Below, in pieces: positions 7,748 to 15,675 of a stretch of 64,000 nucleotides of DNA; positions within the stretch are counted from its first letter, which is position 1, and every line of letters starts with the position of its first letter. Source of the stretch: Tsukamurella pulmonis (GTDB lineage Bacteria; Actinomycetota; Actinomycetes; Mycobacteriales; Mycobacteriaceae); contig NZ_FNLF01000002.1 in assembly GCF_900103175.1 (NCBI RefSeq), positions 4,106,136 through 4,170,135 on the forward strand. The letters run 5' to 3'. The notes below the pieces were generated by a model. The model had not been told where the DNA came from. It saw nothing but the letters and a program-made list of their open reading frames with translations, and ran no database searches. The translations under genes were made by a program, and so were the position numbers.

Positions 7748-8302
7748 CTAGTTGAAGAGTCGGCGGGTGACTGTGTTTCCGGATTCGTTAATCCAGGAGA
7801 CCACGCACGAGGAGGGTCGTACTGAGTCTCCCTTGTAGGCAAGTTTGATTGTAGCATCGACCGGGTTTCCGCCGGCGATTTGCTTCGCCTATTGCCGTTC
7901 AATTTGACGGAAGGAATCTTTGCCTGCTTGGCTGAGTCCTTTCTTCATTGCAGTGATGTTGATTCCTTCTCCTGGGCCTCCGAATTGCGCGCCCCAGAGG
8001 TGTCCACCTTGGTCGCCAGGCAGACGGTCGCCACCACCGGAAATTAACTACTGATGGCCGTTGCGATCAGACTTGTTGAGACCGGAGAGGAGTCCTCGGG
8101 TTCCGGTTACGCGACCCTTAGAGTCTGTGCTGTAAATGAACTTTCCGCCGTCGACAATGTATGTGGTGTCGGACTTTGGCTTGTGAAGTTCCTTAGTCCA
8201 GTTTCCTTTTCCCCCAGAGGTTAGCTCGGCCAGGTTGCGTCCTGACTGGGCGGCTGCGTCACTCTCCGACGGTAGAGCCGCCCACGCCGCGCACGGAACC
8301 CG
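7748..8302 (-). pseudogene. Degenerate DNA/RNA non-specific endonuclease toxin C-terminus
   Basis: One minus-strand frame reads KPKSDTTYIVDGGKFIYSTD, SKGRVTGTRGLLSGLNKSDR, DRLPGDQGGHLWGAQFGGPG, EGINITAMKKGLSQAGKDSF, then YKGDSVRPSSCVVSWIN and a TAG at 7748. This is the Endonuclea_NS_2-type tip of bacterial polymorphic toxins; D.GGH corresponds to the catalytic DRGH-like motif. Two in-frame amber codons interrupt it, at 8048-8050 (after NGHQ) and 7889-7891 (after IERQ, where relatives have Trp). There is no start codon or upstream secretion domain: the frame opens after a TAG at 8303-8305. I read it as an orphaned, inactivated toxin tip upstream of an intact immunity gene. Confidence 0.75.
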
Positions 8303-8388
8303 CTACACGCATCTATCACACGATCTCCACACCGGCACCGCCCGTCCTGAGTCGAGGCCTCAACGGGTCCGCCGCGTAGCCTGACCGC

Positions 8389-8808
8389 ATGCAGAGCTGC
8401 ATCTTCTGCGCGATCGTCGCGGGCGAGGCGCCGGCGGCCGTGGTGCACGAGACCGACGATCTCGTCGCCTTCCTGGACGCCCGGCCGCTCACGCGAGGGC
8501 ACACACTCGTCGTACCGCGCGCGCATGCGGCCGGCCTCCGCGACCTCGACGGCGTCCTCGGCGAGCGGATGTTCGCGCTCGGGCACCGTCTGGCACGGGC
8601 CGCGCGCGAGGGAGGCCTCCGCGCGGACGGCGTCAACCTCGCGCTCAATGACGGCCGCGCCGCCTTCCAGACGGTCGACCACGTTCACCTGCACATGATT
8701 CCGCGGTTCGCGGGAGACAAGCGGGCCGTGCTCGGCCGGGTCCTGCGCCGCGGGCCCCGCTCGTCCGACGATGCCGCCGCCCTCCTGCGCGCGGCCCTTC
8801 CGGACTGA
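8389..8808 (+). CDS. HIT-family nucleotide hydrolase/transferase
   Basis: 139 residues, normal for the histidine-triad family. N-terminal SCIFCAIVAGEAPAAVVHE carries the two Cys often binding zinc in Hint-type proteins. TRGHTLVVPRAHAAGL follows, and the triad HVHLHMIPRF at about residues 101-110 supplies the nucleotidylated His. These proteins cleave phosphoramidates or AP-lysine type nucleotides in the cytoplasm; the substrate is unknown. It starts just after the accessory toxin block, in the opposite direction, and is followed by an SRPBCC gene 33 bp downstream. Confidence 0.92.
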   Translation: MQSCIFCAIVAGEAPAAVVHETDDLVAFLDARPLTRGHTLVVPRAHAAGLRDLDGVLGERMFALGHRLARAAREGGLRADGVNLALNDGRAAFQTVDHVHLHMIPRFAGDKRAVLGRVLRRGPRSSDDAAALLRAALPD

Positions 8809-8841
8809 CGCCCCGCGCGACCACCCGCGTATCGTGCTCGC

Positions 8842-9282
8842 ATGGACGTCGATGTGGTGGTCGAGCGCGTGATTCCCGTTGCGCGCGAGCGAGTCGCGCA
8901 GTTCGCGGGTGACCCGTCGAACGCGCCGCGCTGGTACGGCAACATCCGCTCCGTCGCCTGGCGGACGGAGCCTCCGGTGCGGATCGGCTCGCGGATGGAT
9001 TTCGAGGCGCGCTTCCTCGGCCGCCCGCTCTCGTACACCTACGAGGTGACCGAACTCGTCACCGGTGAGCGGATGGTGATGCGCACCGCCGACGGCCCCT
9101 TCCCCATGGAGACCACGTACACCTGGGAGCCCGTGCCCGACGGCACGCTCATGCGCCTGCGGAACCGCGGCACGCCCAGCGGCTTCGCCCGCGTCGCAGC
9201 GCCGGCCATGGCCCGGGCGATGCGGTCCGCGATGACGAAGGACCTCGACCTCCTGAGCGAGATCCTCGCCGCAGGCGAATAA
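8842..9282 (+). CDS. SRPBCC (polyketide cyclase/START-like) family protein
   Basis: 146 residues from ATG 8842 (MDVDVVVERVIPVARERVAQ). The pattern is that of the helix-grip SRPBCC fold: an N-terminal strand and helix with DPSNAPRWYGNIRSVAWRTE, a central GSRMDFEARFLGRPLSYTYEV sheet, then GPFPMETTYTWEPVPDGT and a long C-terminal helix MARAMRSAMTKDLDLLSEIL. These proteins bind hydrophobic ligands; the role here is unknown. It may be co-transcribed with the HIT gene (33 bp). Confidence 0.8.
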   Translation: MDVDVVVERVIPVARERVAQFAGDPSNAPRWYGNIRSVAWRTEPPVRIGSRMDFEARFLGRPLSYTYEVTELVTGERMVMRTADGPFPMETTYTWEPVPDGTLMRLRNRGTPSGFARVAAPAMARAMRSAMTKDLDLLSEILAAGE

Positions 9283-9373
9283 TTCCCTGCCTTCGGTAAC
9301 GAATCCCTTCGGGGCGACCGATACTCCGGGTGTCAGCGACGACGCACCTTCGACACCGAGGAGCACTGATCAC

Positions 9374-9817
9374 ATGACCGCACGCACCACCCGCACGGCC
9401 CTGGTCGCCGGCACGTGCGCCGCACTCGCGCTGGGCGGGCTGCCCGCCGCTGCGAACGCCGACACCGTCGTCCGATTCGACGGTTGGGTCACCACCCCCG
9501 GATTCGCCGACCCGATGCCCTTCCCGACTGTCCACTACACCGGCACCATCGACGCGAAGGGCTGGATCACCGTGCGCCCCGACTGCATCAAGGGCGCACT
9601 CGGCGGTCCGAACGCGCCCTGCGTCGACAACCCCGCGCTTCGCGCGACCATCGCCACTCGCACGCTGAGCTGGTGGAACGACGGCAAGCGCTACGGCGGC
9701 GAGGTCAAGGCCCGGCCGGACGGCTCCTTCACCACGCTGATCGGCGAGAAGAAGGTGACGTTCACGGTCGGCGGGCCGGGCACCATCGGCAAGGCCGTCG
9801 CGCACTACTCCGCCTGA
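9374..9817 (+). CDS. Secreted hypothetical protein
   Basis: 147 residues with a clear signal peptide: RTTRTALVAGTCAALALGG, cleavage near ANA-DT at about residue 30. The mature part is beta-rich (VVRFDGWVTTPGFADPMPFP, VHYTGTIDAKGWITVRPDC) with two cysteines (DCIKGALGGPNAPCVDN) that could form a disulphide. I do not recognise the family. It has its own 91-bp upstream gap and is convergent with the first VOC gene. Confidence 0.72.
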   Translation: MTARTTRTALVAGTCAALALGGLPAAANADTVVRFDGWVTTPGFADPMPFPTVHYTGTIDAKGWITVRPDCIKGALGGPNAPCVDNPALRATIATRTLSWWNDGKRYGGEVKARPDGSFTTLIGEKKVTFTVGGPGTIGKAVAHYSA

Positions 9818-9862
9818 ACCGCCTGAATCGCCCCGGACAACGGCGGTGCAGCAACGCCGACG

Positions 9863-10207
9863 TCAGCCGTGGGCGCGCCGATGGCGCGGCTGGTACAGGC
9901 CGATCGCGCCGCCGCCCGGGAGCGCCAGCGACGTGAGCAGGCCCCAGCCCTGATCGGTGATCGGCGCCGTTTCGACGCCCTTGGCCCGCAGGGCCGTCAC
10001 TTCGGCCTCGACGTCGTCGCACATCAGATACAGCTCCTGCTTCGGCGGGCCGTCCGTGGGATGCACCGCGATCTCGGACGCGGGCAGCGGCAGGATGAGC
10101 CAGCCCTGCCCGGCGTCCACCCCGTCGACGCCGAGTACGTCGCGCAGGAACGCGCGGTCGGCGTCCGCGTCGGCGGAGTAGTGGATGATATGCGCCCCGT
10201 TGATCAT
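9863..10207 (-). CDS. VOC (glyoxalase/bleomycin-resistance) family protein
   Basis: 114 residues from ATG 10207 (MINGAHIIHYSADADADRAF), one vicinal-oxygen-chelate module pair. Features: N-terminal IHYSADADADRAFLRDVLG, SEIAVHPTDG with a possible metal ligand His, ELYLMCDDVEAEVTALRAKG and a C-terminal GGGAIGLYQPRH. Proteins of this fold act as metal-dependent isomerases or dioxygenases or bind antibiotics; the substrate is unknown. It is upstream on the minus strand of nothing obvious and lies 86 bp after a second VOC gene. Confidence 0.85.
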   Translation of the reverse strand: MINGAHIIHYSADADADRAFLRDVLGVDGVDAGQGWLILPLPASEIAVHPTDGPPKQELYLMCDDVEAEVTALRAKGVETAPITDQGWGLLTSLALPGGGAIGLYQPRHRRAHG

Positions 10208-10293
10208 CCGCTCACGGTAGCGCTCGATCTTCGGTGCGTCTCTGCGACGACACGCCGATGCCCGATCGCAGAAACGCACCGAGGCCGGCGCGA

Positions 10294-10746
10294 CTATCGC
10301 TCGAGAACGTCCGCGGCCGCGTCGTCGGCCGGCCAGTCGGCGTCAACGGCCGCGCGCCGCGTCTCGTCGACTGCCTCGAAGCGGATGCCGAGCGCGTCCG
10401 CTGCGAAATAGGCGAAGGGGCGGCCGTCCTCGCGTCCGTCGTAGGCGAGCCGCAGGCCGTCACACGCGTTCCACCGGTCCACGGTCGAATCCAGCGACTC
10501 CGTCCAGTACCCGAGGTGGTCGAATCGCGGGCCCGATGCGCTGACGTCCCACGGACTTCCGGCCGGGCCCTCGATCAGTTCGATCCGCGGCTCCGCGGTG
10601 CTGAACACGATGCGATAGGTCCAGTCCCGGAGCCTCGCCGTCCGCGGCTCATGCCAGCGAATCCCCACGGCTTCAGCGAACGTCACCATCGCCGCGTCGA
10701 GATCCGGGACGGCGAAGGCGACGTGGTAGAAGGCGTTGGGCTGCAC
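10294..10746 (-). CDS. VOC family protein
   Basis: 150 residues. N-terminal AFYHVAFAVPDLDAAMVTFA carries the first metal-ligand His (HVAF). The mid-protein IELIEGPAGSPWDVSASGPR and DHLGYWTESLDSTVDRW hold the second module, and FEAVDE near the C-terminus gives a Glu ligand, which resembles methylmalonyl-CoA epimerase or glyoxalase-like members. GTG 10746 is the only sensible start; its first base is 2 bp from the stop of the EmbR-like gene on the same strand, so it probably forms the second gene of that operon. Confidence 0.85.
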   Translation of the reverse strand: MQPNAFYHVAFAVPDLDAAMVTFAEAVGIRWHEPRTARLRDWTYRIVFSTAEPRIELIEGPAGSPWDVSASGPRFDHLGYWTESLDSTVDRWNACDGLRLAYDGREDGRPFAYFAADALGIRFEAVDETRRAAVDADWPADDAAADVLER

Positions 10747-10747
10747 G

Positions 10748-11884
10748 CTATTCCTCGATCACCCGGAAGACGTACGTCGTGCGGCCGAGGGTGAGCTCGT
10801 CACCGTCGGAGAGCGGGTGCTGGCCGACGACGCGACGCTCTCCGACGTAGGTCCCGTTGGAGGACTGCAGATCCCGTACGGCGAAGCCGCTCACACTGCC
10901 GGTGATGACGGCGTGCTCGCGGGAGACCTTGGTGTCGTCGATGCTGATGTCGTTGTCGGGCAGGCGTCCGAGCCGCACCTCGCCGTGCACGGGGTGCTCC
11001 GTGCCGTCGGGCGCGGTGAGGGTGCCGCGCGGACCGGCACCGTCGACGGTGACGTCGGTCTCCGTCTTCTCGAAGGCGCGGGCGTCGCCGGGCTGCGCCG
11101 CGGGGCGCGCCGCCGCGAACGCGAGTTGCTCCTGCCGCAGCACCTTGCCCTCCAACTCGACGAGGGCGGGCGTCGGATCGGCGCCGAGCTCGTCGGCGAG
11201 GGTGCGCCGCAGTTCGCGCGCGGCCTCGAGGGCGTCGGCCTGGCGGCCCGTCACGTAGAGCGCTGTGATGAGCTGGCCCCACAGCGGCTCCTGCAGCGGA
11301 TGCTCGGAGACGAGGCGCCGCAGCTCGCCGATGACGGAGGCGGCGCGGCCGGCCGCGATCTCGGAGTCGTACATGGCCGACTGCACGGCCGCCCGCTCCT
11401 CGGCCATGCCGATGGCGAAGTTGTCGGCGAACTGCAGCCCCCGCAGATCCGCGACGGCGTCGCCGCGGAACTCCGAGAGGGCCGTCGCGAACGCCAGCGA
11501 GGCCTGGTCGTACCGGCCGGCGGCGGCGAGCTCGGCGCCCCGTCGACGGGCGGCGTCGAACCGGCCGACGTCGGACTGCTCGGGTTCGAGGTCGAGGCGG
11601 TACGTCGAGCCGGACGTGACCAGCAGCGCGTCGAGCCCGGAACCGGCGGGTCCGCGCAGCGCCTTGCGCAATCCGCTGACGAAGACCTGCAGGCTGGCAC
11701 GGGCCGAGGCCGGCGGATTGCCGTCCCAGACCTGCTCGCTGAGCGAGTCGACGGTGACGGCGCGCCCGCGGTTCATCACCAGCAGCGCGAGCACGGAACG
11801 CGGCTTGACGCCCGAGACCTCGTTGGGTGCGCCGTCCACGGAGAGCGAGACCTGCCCCAGCACGCGGATATCCAAAGACGCCAT
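10748..11884 (-). CDS. EmbR-like SARP regulator with C-terminal FHA domain
   Basis: 378 residues, close to the 388 of M. tuberculosis EmbR and with the same domain order. An OmpR-type winged helix (about 1-95: KPRSVLALLVMNRGRAVTVD, SLSEQVWDGNPPASARASLQ) is followed by a bacterial transcriptional activator domain (about 100-250: FRGDAVADLRGLQFADNFA) and an FHA domain (about 290-375: VRLGRLPDNDISIDDTKVSR, LQSSNGTYVGERRV). In EmbR the FHA domain binds phosphothreonine on Ser/Thr kinases such as PknH, and arabinosyltransferase genes are targets; whether that holds here is inference. ATG 11884 is placed by homology. It is divergent from the phosphate transporter operon. Confidence 0.88.
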   Translation of the reverse strand: MASLDIRVLGQVSLSVDGAPNEVSGVKPRSVLALLVMNRGRAVTVDSLSEQVWDGNPPASARASLQVFVSGLRKALRGPAGSGLDALLVTSGSTYRLDLEPEQSDVGRFDAARRRGAELAAAGRYDQASLAFATALSEFRGDAVADLRGLQFADNFAIGMAEERAAVQSAMYDSEIAAGRAASVIGELRRLVSEHPLQEPLWGQLITALYVTGRQADALEAARELRRTLADELGADPTPALVELEGKVLRQEQLAFAAARPAAQPGDARAFEKTETDVTVDGAGPRGTLTAPDGTEHPVHGEVRLGRLPDNDISIDDTKVSREHAVITGSVSGFAVRDLQSSNGTYVGERRVVGQHPLSDGDELTLGRTTYVFRVIEE

Positions 11885-11989
11885 GCGCAAATAGTAGTCG
11901 GGGCGATCGCACAACCCTTCGGCGCCGAACAACGCACCTGCAAACTCCGGACAAATCCACTCTGTCCGGGGGATTCTGAGAGCGTCCTG

Positions 11990-12007
11990 AATGAACATCT
12001 GGTGAAC
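11990..12007 (-). promoter_or_regulatory. PHO-box-like direct repeat upstream of pit
   Basis: On the minus strand GTTCACC-AGAT-GTTCATT (12007 to 11990) gives two 7-nt direct repeats 11 nt apart, the geometry of actinobacterial PhoP/RegX3-type PHO boxes. The second 11-nt unit, GTTCATTCAGG, fits the G(G/T)TCAYYYRG pattern completely. It lies 96 bp before the phosphate transporter start. Confidence 0.6.
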
Positions 12008-12102
12008 GATGGTCGGAGGATCATGAACCTGCAGGTCAGGAGGATGTCGTACACGTCTCACCCGTTTGGTGGAACGCGCCCTCCGGCCTCACTATTTTCA
12101 TC

Positions 12103-13362
12103 ATGAACAGCGAACTCATCATCCTGCTGTTGGTGATTGTGACGGCGCTCGCCTTCGACTTCACCAACGGCTTCCACGACACGGGCAATGCGATGGCGAC
12201 GTCCATCGCGACCGGCGCCCTGAAGCCGAAGACGGCCGTCAGCCTCTCGGCGATCCTGAACCTGGTCGGCGCCTTCCTGTCCGTCGAGGTCGCTCTCACC
12301 GTCACCAACGCGGTGATCAAGATCCAGAACAAGGACGGCTCCCCCAAGGAGCAGTTCACCGAGAACCACGGGCGCGCGCTGCTCATCATCGTGCTCGCCG
12401 GCCTCATCGGCGGCATCGTGTGGAACCTGCTGACCTGGCTGCTCGGCCTGCCGAGCTCCAGCTCGCACGCACTGTTCGGCGGCATGATCGGTGCCGCCAT
12501 CGCCGCGCTCGGCCTGAGCGGCGTGGTCTGGATCGGCCACGGCAAGCTCGACGGTGTCATCGGCAAGGTGGTCCTCCCGGCGCTGTTCGCCCCGGTCGTC
12601 GCGGGCCTCGTGGCCGCGGCCGGCACGTTCCTCATCTTCAAGATCGTCGCCGGTGTCGCCGAGCGGTTCACCGAGGAGGGCTTCCGCTGGGGCCAGATCG
12701 GCACCGCCTCGCTCGTCTCGCTGGCGCACGGCACCAACGACGCGCAGAAGACCATGGGCGTGATCACCCTCGCCCTCATCGGCTACAGCGCCGGCACCCC
12801 CGAGGCGAGCGGCAGCCTGCTGTTCTGGGACGACACGCACGGCGTCCCGCTCTGGGTGAAGTTCTCCGCCGCCGCCGCGATCGCGCTCGGCACCTTCCTG
12901 GGCGGCTGGCGCATCATCCGCACCCTCGGCAAGGGCCTGATCGAGATCAGCTCGCCGCAGGGCATGGCGGCCGAGGCCTCGTCGGCCACGATCATCCTGA
13001 CCTCGAGCCACCTCGGCTTCGCGCTCTCGACCACCCACGTCGCCACCGGCTCGATCCTCGGCTCGGGCGTCGGCAAGCCGGGAGCCAAGGTGCGCTGGAA
13101 CGTCGCTGTTCGCATGGTCGCCGCCTGGCTGATCACGCTGCCGGCCGCCGCCCTGGTCGGTGCCGTCATGTGGTTCGTCGCCGCGAAGGTCCCCGGCCTG
13201 GCCGGCCCGCTGGTCGCCTTCGCCATCCTCTGCGCGTTGTCGGGCTACATGTACTGGCGCGCGCAGCAGCAGAAGGTCGACTCCAACAACGTCAACGCCG
13301 AGTGGGACGACGAGACCAACGCGGTCGCGCCGACCGCCGACGAGAAGATTGCGAAGGTCTAA
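12103..13362 (+). CDS. pitA: Low-affinity inorganic phosphate transporter (Pit family)
   Basis: 419 residues, about ten hydrophobic helices. Both PiT signatures are present: FDFTNGFHDTGNAMATSIAT (about residues 18-37) and the second-half repeat SLAHGTNDAQKTMGVITLAL (about 208-228), plus GLPSSSSHALFGGMIGAA and SSHLGFALSTTHVATGSILG. PiT proteins import metal-phosphate complexes with protons across the inner membrane. It is followed at 3 bp by a small membrane protein and then a DUF3349 gene, the order of M. tuberculosis pitA-Rv0544c-Rv0543c. A PHO-box-like repeat precedes it. Confidence 0.94.
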   Translation: MNSELIILLLVIVTALAFDFTNGFHDTGNAMATSIATGALKPKTAVSLSAILNLVGAFLSVEVALTVTNAVIKIQNKDGSPKEQFTENHGRALLIIVLAGLIGGIVWNLLTWLLGLPSSSSHALFGGMIGAAIAALGLSGVVWIGHGKLDGVIGKVVLPALFAPVVAGLVAAAGTFLIFKIVAGVAERFTEEGFRWGQIGTASLVSLAHGTNDAQKTMGVITLALIGYSAGTPEASGSLLFWDDTHGVPLWVKFSAAAAIALGTFLGGWRIIRTLGKGLIEISSPQGMAAEASSATIILTSSHLGFALSTTHVATGSILGSGVGKPGAKVRWNVAVRMVAAWLITLPAAALVGAVMWFVAAKVPGLAGPLVAFAILCALSGYMYWRAQQQKVDSNNVNAEWDDETNAVAPTADEKIAKV

Positions 13363-13365
13363 GAC

Positions 13366-13668
13366 ATGGAAACCATCTCCCTCGCCCTCAGCGCGGTCTG
13401 GAAGGTGCTCCTCGTGGGCCTCATCCTCGGCGCCGGCCTGCCCGCCCTGTTCGCCGTCGGTGTCCGCGGTCTCGCCATCGGCAACGGCCACGAGACGGAG
13501 GACGGCTCCGTCCGCCCCCCGAACCCGCTCGGCAACGTCCTCGCGGCGATCGCCTTCGTCATCGTCGTCGCCGCCGTGCTGTTGGGCATCGCGATGATCG
13601 TCGCCTCGGGCTTCAAGTACGAGCTGACCTTCGAGAACATCTACCCGTGGTTCGAGAAGAAGAAGTAG
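13366..13668 (+). CDS. Small membrane protein (Rv0544c-like)
   Basis: 100 residues with two hydrophobic helices: VWKVLLVGLILGAGLPALFA (about 11-31) and NVLAAIAFVIVVAAVLLGIA (about 57-77), separated by a charged loop GNGHETEDGSVRPPNPLG, ending YPWFEKKK. It starts 3 bp after pit, so translation is probably coupled. The position matches the small membrane protein found after pitA in mycobacteria. Function unknown; an accessory role in phosphate uptake is only a contextual guess. Confidence 0.82.
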   Translation: METISLALSAVWKVLLVGLILGAGLPALFAVGVRGLAIGNGHETEDGSVRPPNPLGNVLAAIAFVIVVAAVLLGIAMIVASGFKYELTFENIYPWFEKKK

Positions 13669-13678
13669 GAGTAGGCGA

Positions 13679-13990
13679 ATGACCACCGAGAACACGCAGG
13701 ACAACGTCCTCACCCAGGTCCTCGACTGGCTCCGCGCGGGCTACCCCGAGGGCGTGCCCCCGAAGGACTACTTCCCCCTGCTGGCGCTGCTGCAGCGCCA
13801 GCTCACCGAGACCGAGGTCGACGCGGTCATCGGGCGCCTGCTCGCCGCCCGTCCCGACGAGGTGCACCGCGAGGAGATCGAGGCGGCGATCGCCAAGGTC
13901 ACCCAGACCGAGCCGAGCGAGGACGACCTGCGTCAGGTCGCCGGCAAGCTGGCCGCGGGCGGCTGGCCCCTCACCGGTTTCACCAGCTGA
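13679..13990 (+). CDS. DUF3349 protein, copy 1 (Rv0543c-like)
   Basis: 103 residues, soluble, helical. QVLDWLRAGYPEGVPPKDYF PLLALLQRQLTETEVDAVI (about 12-50) is the DUF3349 core, and the C-terminal AGGWPLTGF closes the domain. Third gene of the pit operon (10 bp after the membrane protein, RBS GGAG before ATG 13679). Structures of the family are small helical bundles; no biochemical role is known to me. A second copy follows 144 bp downstream. Confidence 0.88.
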   Translation: MTTENTQDNVLTQVLDWLRAGYPEGVPPKDYFPLLALLQRQLTETEVDAVIGRLLAARPDEVHREEIEAAIAKVTQTEPSEDDLRQVAGKLAAGGWPLTGFTS

Positions 13991-14134
13991 GATAGTTCGC
14001 TTCTGCACTGTTCACGAGGCGAAGTCGGCCCTCTATCCTGTGTGCGGTAGGACCGCGACGGGATAGGGGGCCCTTCCCTATCGTCCGCACCATCCGCGCC
14101 CCGCCGGGGCGCCCGCACTGGGAGGTGATCGCCG

Positions 14135-14485
14135 ATGAGCTCCAGCCAGGGCTTCATCGCGAGGATCGTCGATTGGCTGCGCGCCGGCTACCCCGACGGC
14201 GTCCCCACCAACGACTACCAGCCCCTGCTCGCCCTGCTCGACCGCCAGCTGACCAAGGACGAGGTCAAGGAGGTCACCCGCGAGCTGATCAACGATGTGC
14301 AGCTGACCCCGGAGGGCGTCGAGCCCATCACGCGCGTGGACGCCGGCGTCGCCATCAGCGGCCACACCCACGAAATGCCGCTCGAGAAGGACATCACCCG
14401 CGTCCGCGAGCGCCTCGAGCGCAAGGGCTGGCCCTTCAGCGACGCCCCGCTCGACCCCGACTTCCACCGCCGGGACGCGCAGTAA
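14135..14485 (+). CDS. DUF3349 protein, copy 2
   Basis: 116 residues, a paralogue of the preceding gene: IVDWLRAGYPDGVPTNDYQP LLALLDRQLTKDEVKEVTRE aligns directly with copy 1. It has an inserted central segment TPEGVEPITRVDAGVAISGH and ends ERLERKGWPFSDAPLDPDF. GGGAGGTGATCGCCG precedes ATG 14135. The 144-bp gap before it includes a GC hairpin around 14056-14085 (GATAGGG pairs with CCCTATC), which may attenuate read-through from copy 1. Function unknown. Confidence 0.87.
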   Translation: MSSSQGFIARIVDWLRAGYPDGVPTNDYQPLLALLDRQLTKDEVKEVTRELINDVQLTPEGVEPITRVDAGVAISGHTHEMPLEKDITRVRERLERKGWPFSDAPLDPDFHRRDAQ

Positions 14486-14495
14486 CCTCGACCGG

Positions 14496-15641
14496 GTGAA
14501 CCTACAGACGCTGCCGATCGACACCGTCGAATCGGCGCTGCCGCAGCTCACGGCCCTCCTGGAGGGCACCGCGCCGGCGTGGTTGCCCGTCCCCGCCCGC
14601 GATCCGCGCGAGGCGGCGCGCCTGGCGGACGCCCTGGCCGCGGGCACCCCGATCGACGAGCGCGCGGCGCTGGTCGTTGCCACCTCCGGCACCACGGGCA
14701 CCCCCAAGGGCGCGATGCTCACCCGCGCCAACCTGCAGGCCAGCGCCGCCGGCACGCACGCGCGGCTGGGCGGGCCCGGGCAGTGGCTGCTCGCGATGCC
14801 GCCGCACCACGTCGCGGGAGTGCAGGTGATGCTGCGCTCCCTCGCCTCCGGGCACGCCCCGGTGGGCCTCGACGTCTCGCGCGGCTTCGATCCCGCCTCC
14901 CTCGCCACCGGCTTCGCCGCGATGACCGCGGACCGTCGGTACGTCTCCCTGGTCCCGACCCAGCTCGTCAAGGTCCTCGCCGACCCCGCCGCGACGGCGG
15001 CGCTCGCCCGGTTCGACGGGGTGCTCATCGGCGGCGCCGCCTGCCCCGCGCCGGTCCGCGAGGCCGCGCTCGCCGCCGGGATCCCGATGGTCCGCACGTA
15101 CGGCATGTCCGAGACCGCCGGCGGCTGCGTGTACGACGGTGCGCCGCTGCCCGGCGTCGAGGTCCGCCTGGACGGCCCGGAGCAGCGGATCGTCCTGGGC
15201 GGCCCGACGGTGGCCCTCGGCTACCGGAACCTGCCCGCGCATCCCGCGTTCGCCGAGCCGGGGCACTTCCGCACCGACGACGCGGGCACGCTCAGCGACG
15301 ACGGCGTCCTCGCGGTCACGGGCCGCCTCGACGAGGCCGTCTCGACCGGCGGCCTGACGGTGCTTCCCCAGGTCGTGGAGGCCGTCCTCGCCCGGGTGCC
15401 AGGGATCGCGGAGGTGGCCGTCTTCGCGCAGCCCGACGCGCGGCTCGGCCAGCGGGTGGCCGCTGCGGTCGTGGCCGTGCCGGGGGCGGAGGTCACCGTC
15501 GAGCTGCTGCGGGCCGCCGTGGAGGCCGAGCTGGACCGGACGGCGGCCCCGCGGGCGCTGTACCTCGTCGACGAGCTGCCGCGGCGCGGGCCGGGCAAGA
15601 TCGACCGTCGCGCGCTCGCCGACCGATTCACCGAATACTGA
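14496..15641 (+). CDS. menE: o-Succinylbenzoate-CoA ligase (MenE)
   Basis: 381 residues, the short form of MenE found in Mycobacteriales. ANL adenylating enzyme: the P-loop-like A3 motif ATSGTTGTPKGAMLTRANLQ at about residues 61-81, A5 VRTYGMSETAGGCVYDG, A7 FRTDDAGTLSDDGVLAVTGR, the A8 hinge, and the A10 catalytic Lys in RRGPGKIDRRAL near the C-terminus. It activates o-succinylbenzoate to the CoA thioester that MenB cyclises. GTG 14496 is 10 bp from the DUF3349 stop, so it is likely in the same transcript. Confidence 0.93.
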   Translation: MNLQTLPIDTVESALPQLTALLEGTAPAWLPVPARDPREAARLADALAAGTPIDERAALVVATSGTTGTPKGAMLTRANLQASAAGTHARLGGPGQWLLAMPPHHVAGVQVMLRSLASGHAPVGLDVSRGFDPASLATGFAAMTADRRYVSLVPTQLVKVLADPAATAALARFDGVLIGGAACPAPVREAALAAGIPMVRTYGMSETAGGCVYDGAPLPGVEVRLDGPEQRIVLGGPTVALGYRNLPAHPAFAEPGHFRTDDAGTLSDDGVLAVTGRLDEAVSTGGLTVLPQVVEAVLARVPGIAEVAVFAQPDARLGQRVAAAVVAVPGAEVTVELLRAAVEAELDRTAAPRALYLVDELPRRGPGKIDRRALADRFTEY

Positions 15642-15675
15642 GAGAATTCCAAAACCTCCGGTATATGGTCGGCGC

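Noticed and set aside
7748-8302. Amber codons as programmed recoding (for example stop-codon read-through)
   Set aside because: The gene lacks a start and delivery region and the neighbouring gene is also broken, so decay is simpler.
12066-13713. Very long open frames on both strands opposite pit
   Set aside because: They are shadows from high-GC codon bias; Arg/Ala/Gly-rich with no motifs, while pit shows clear PiT signatures.
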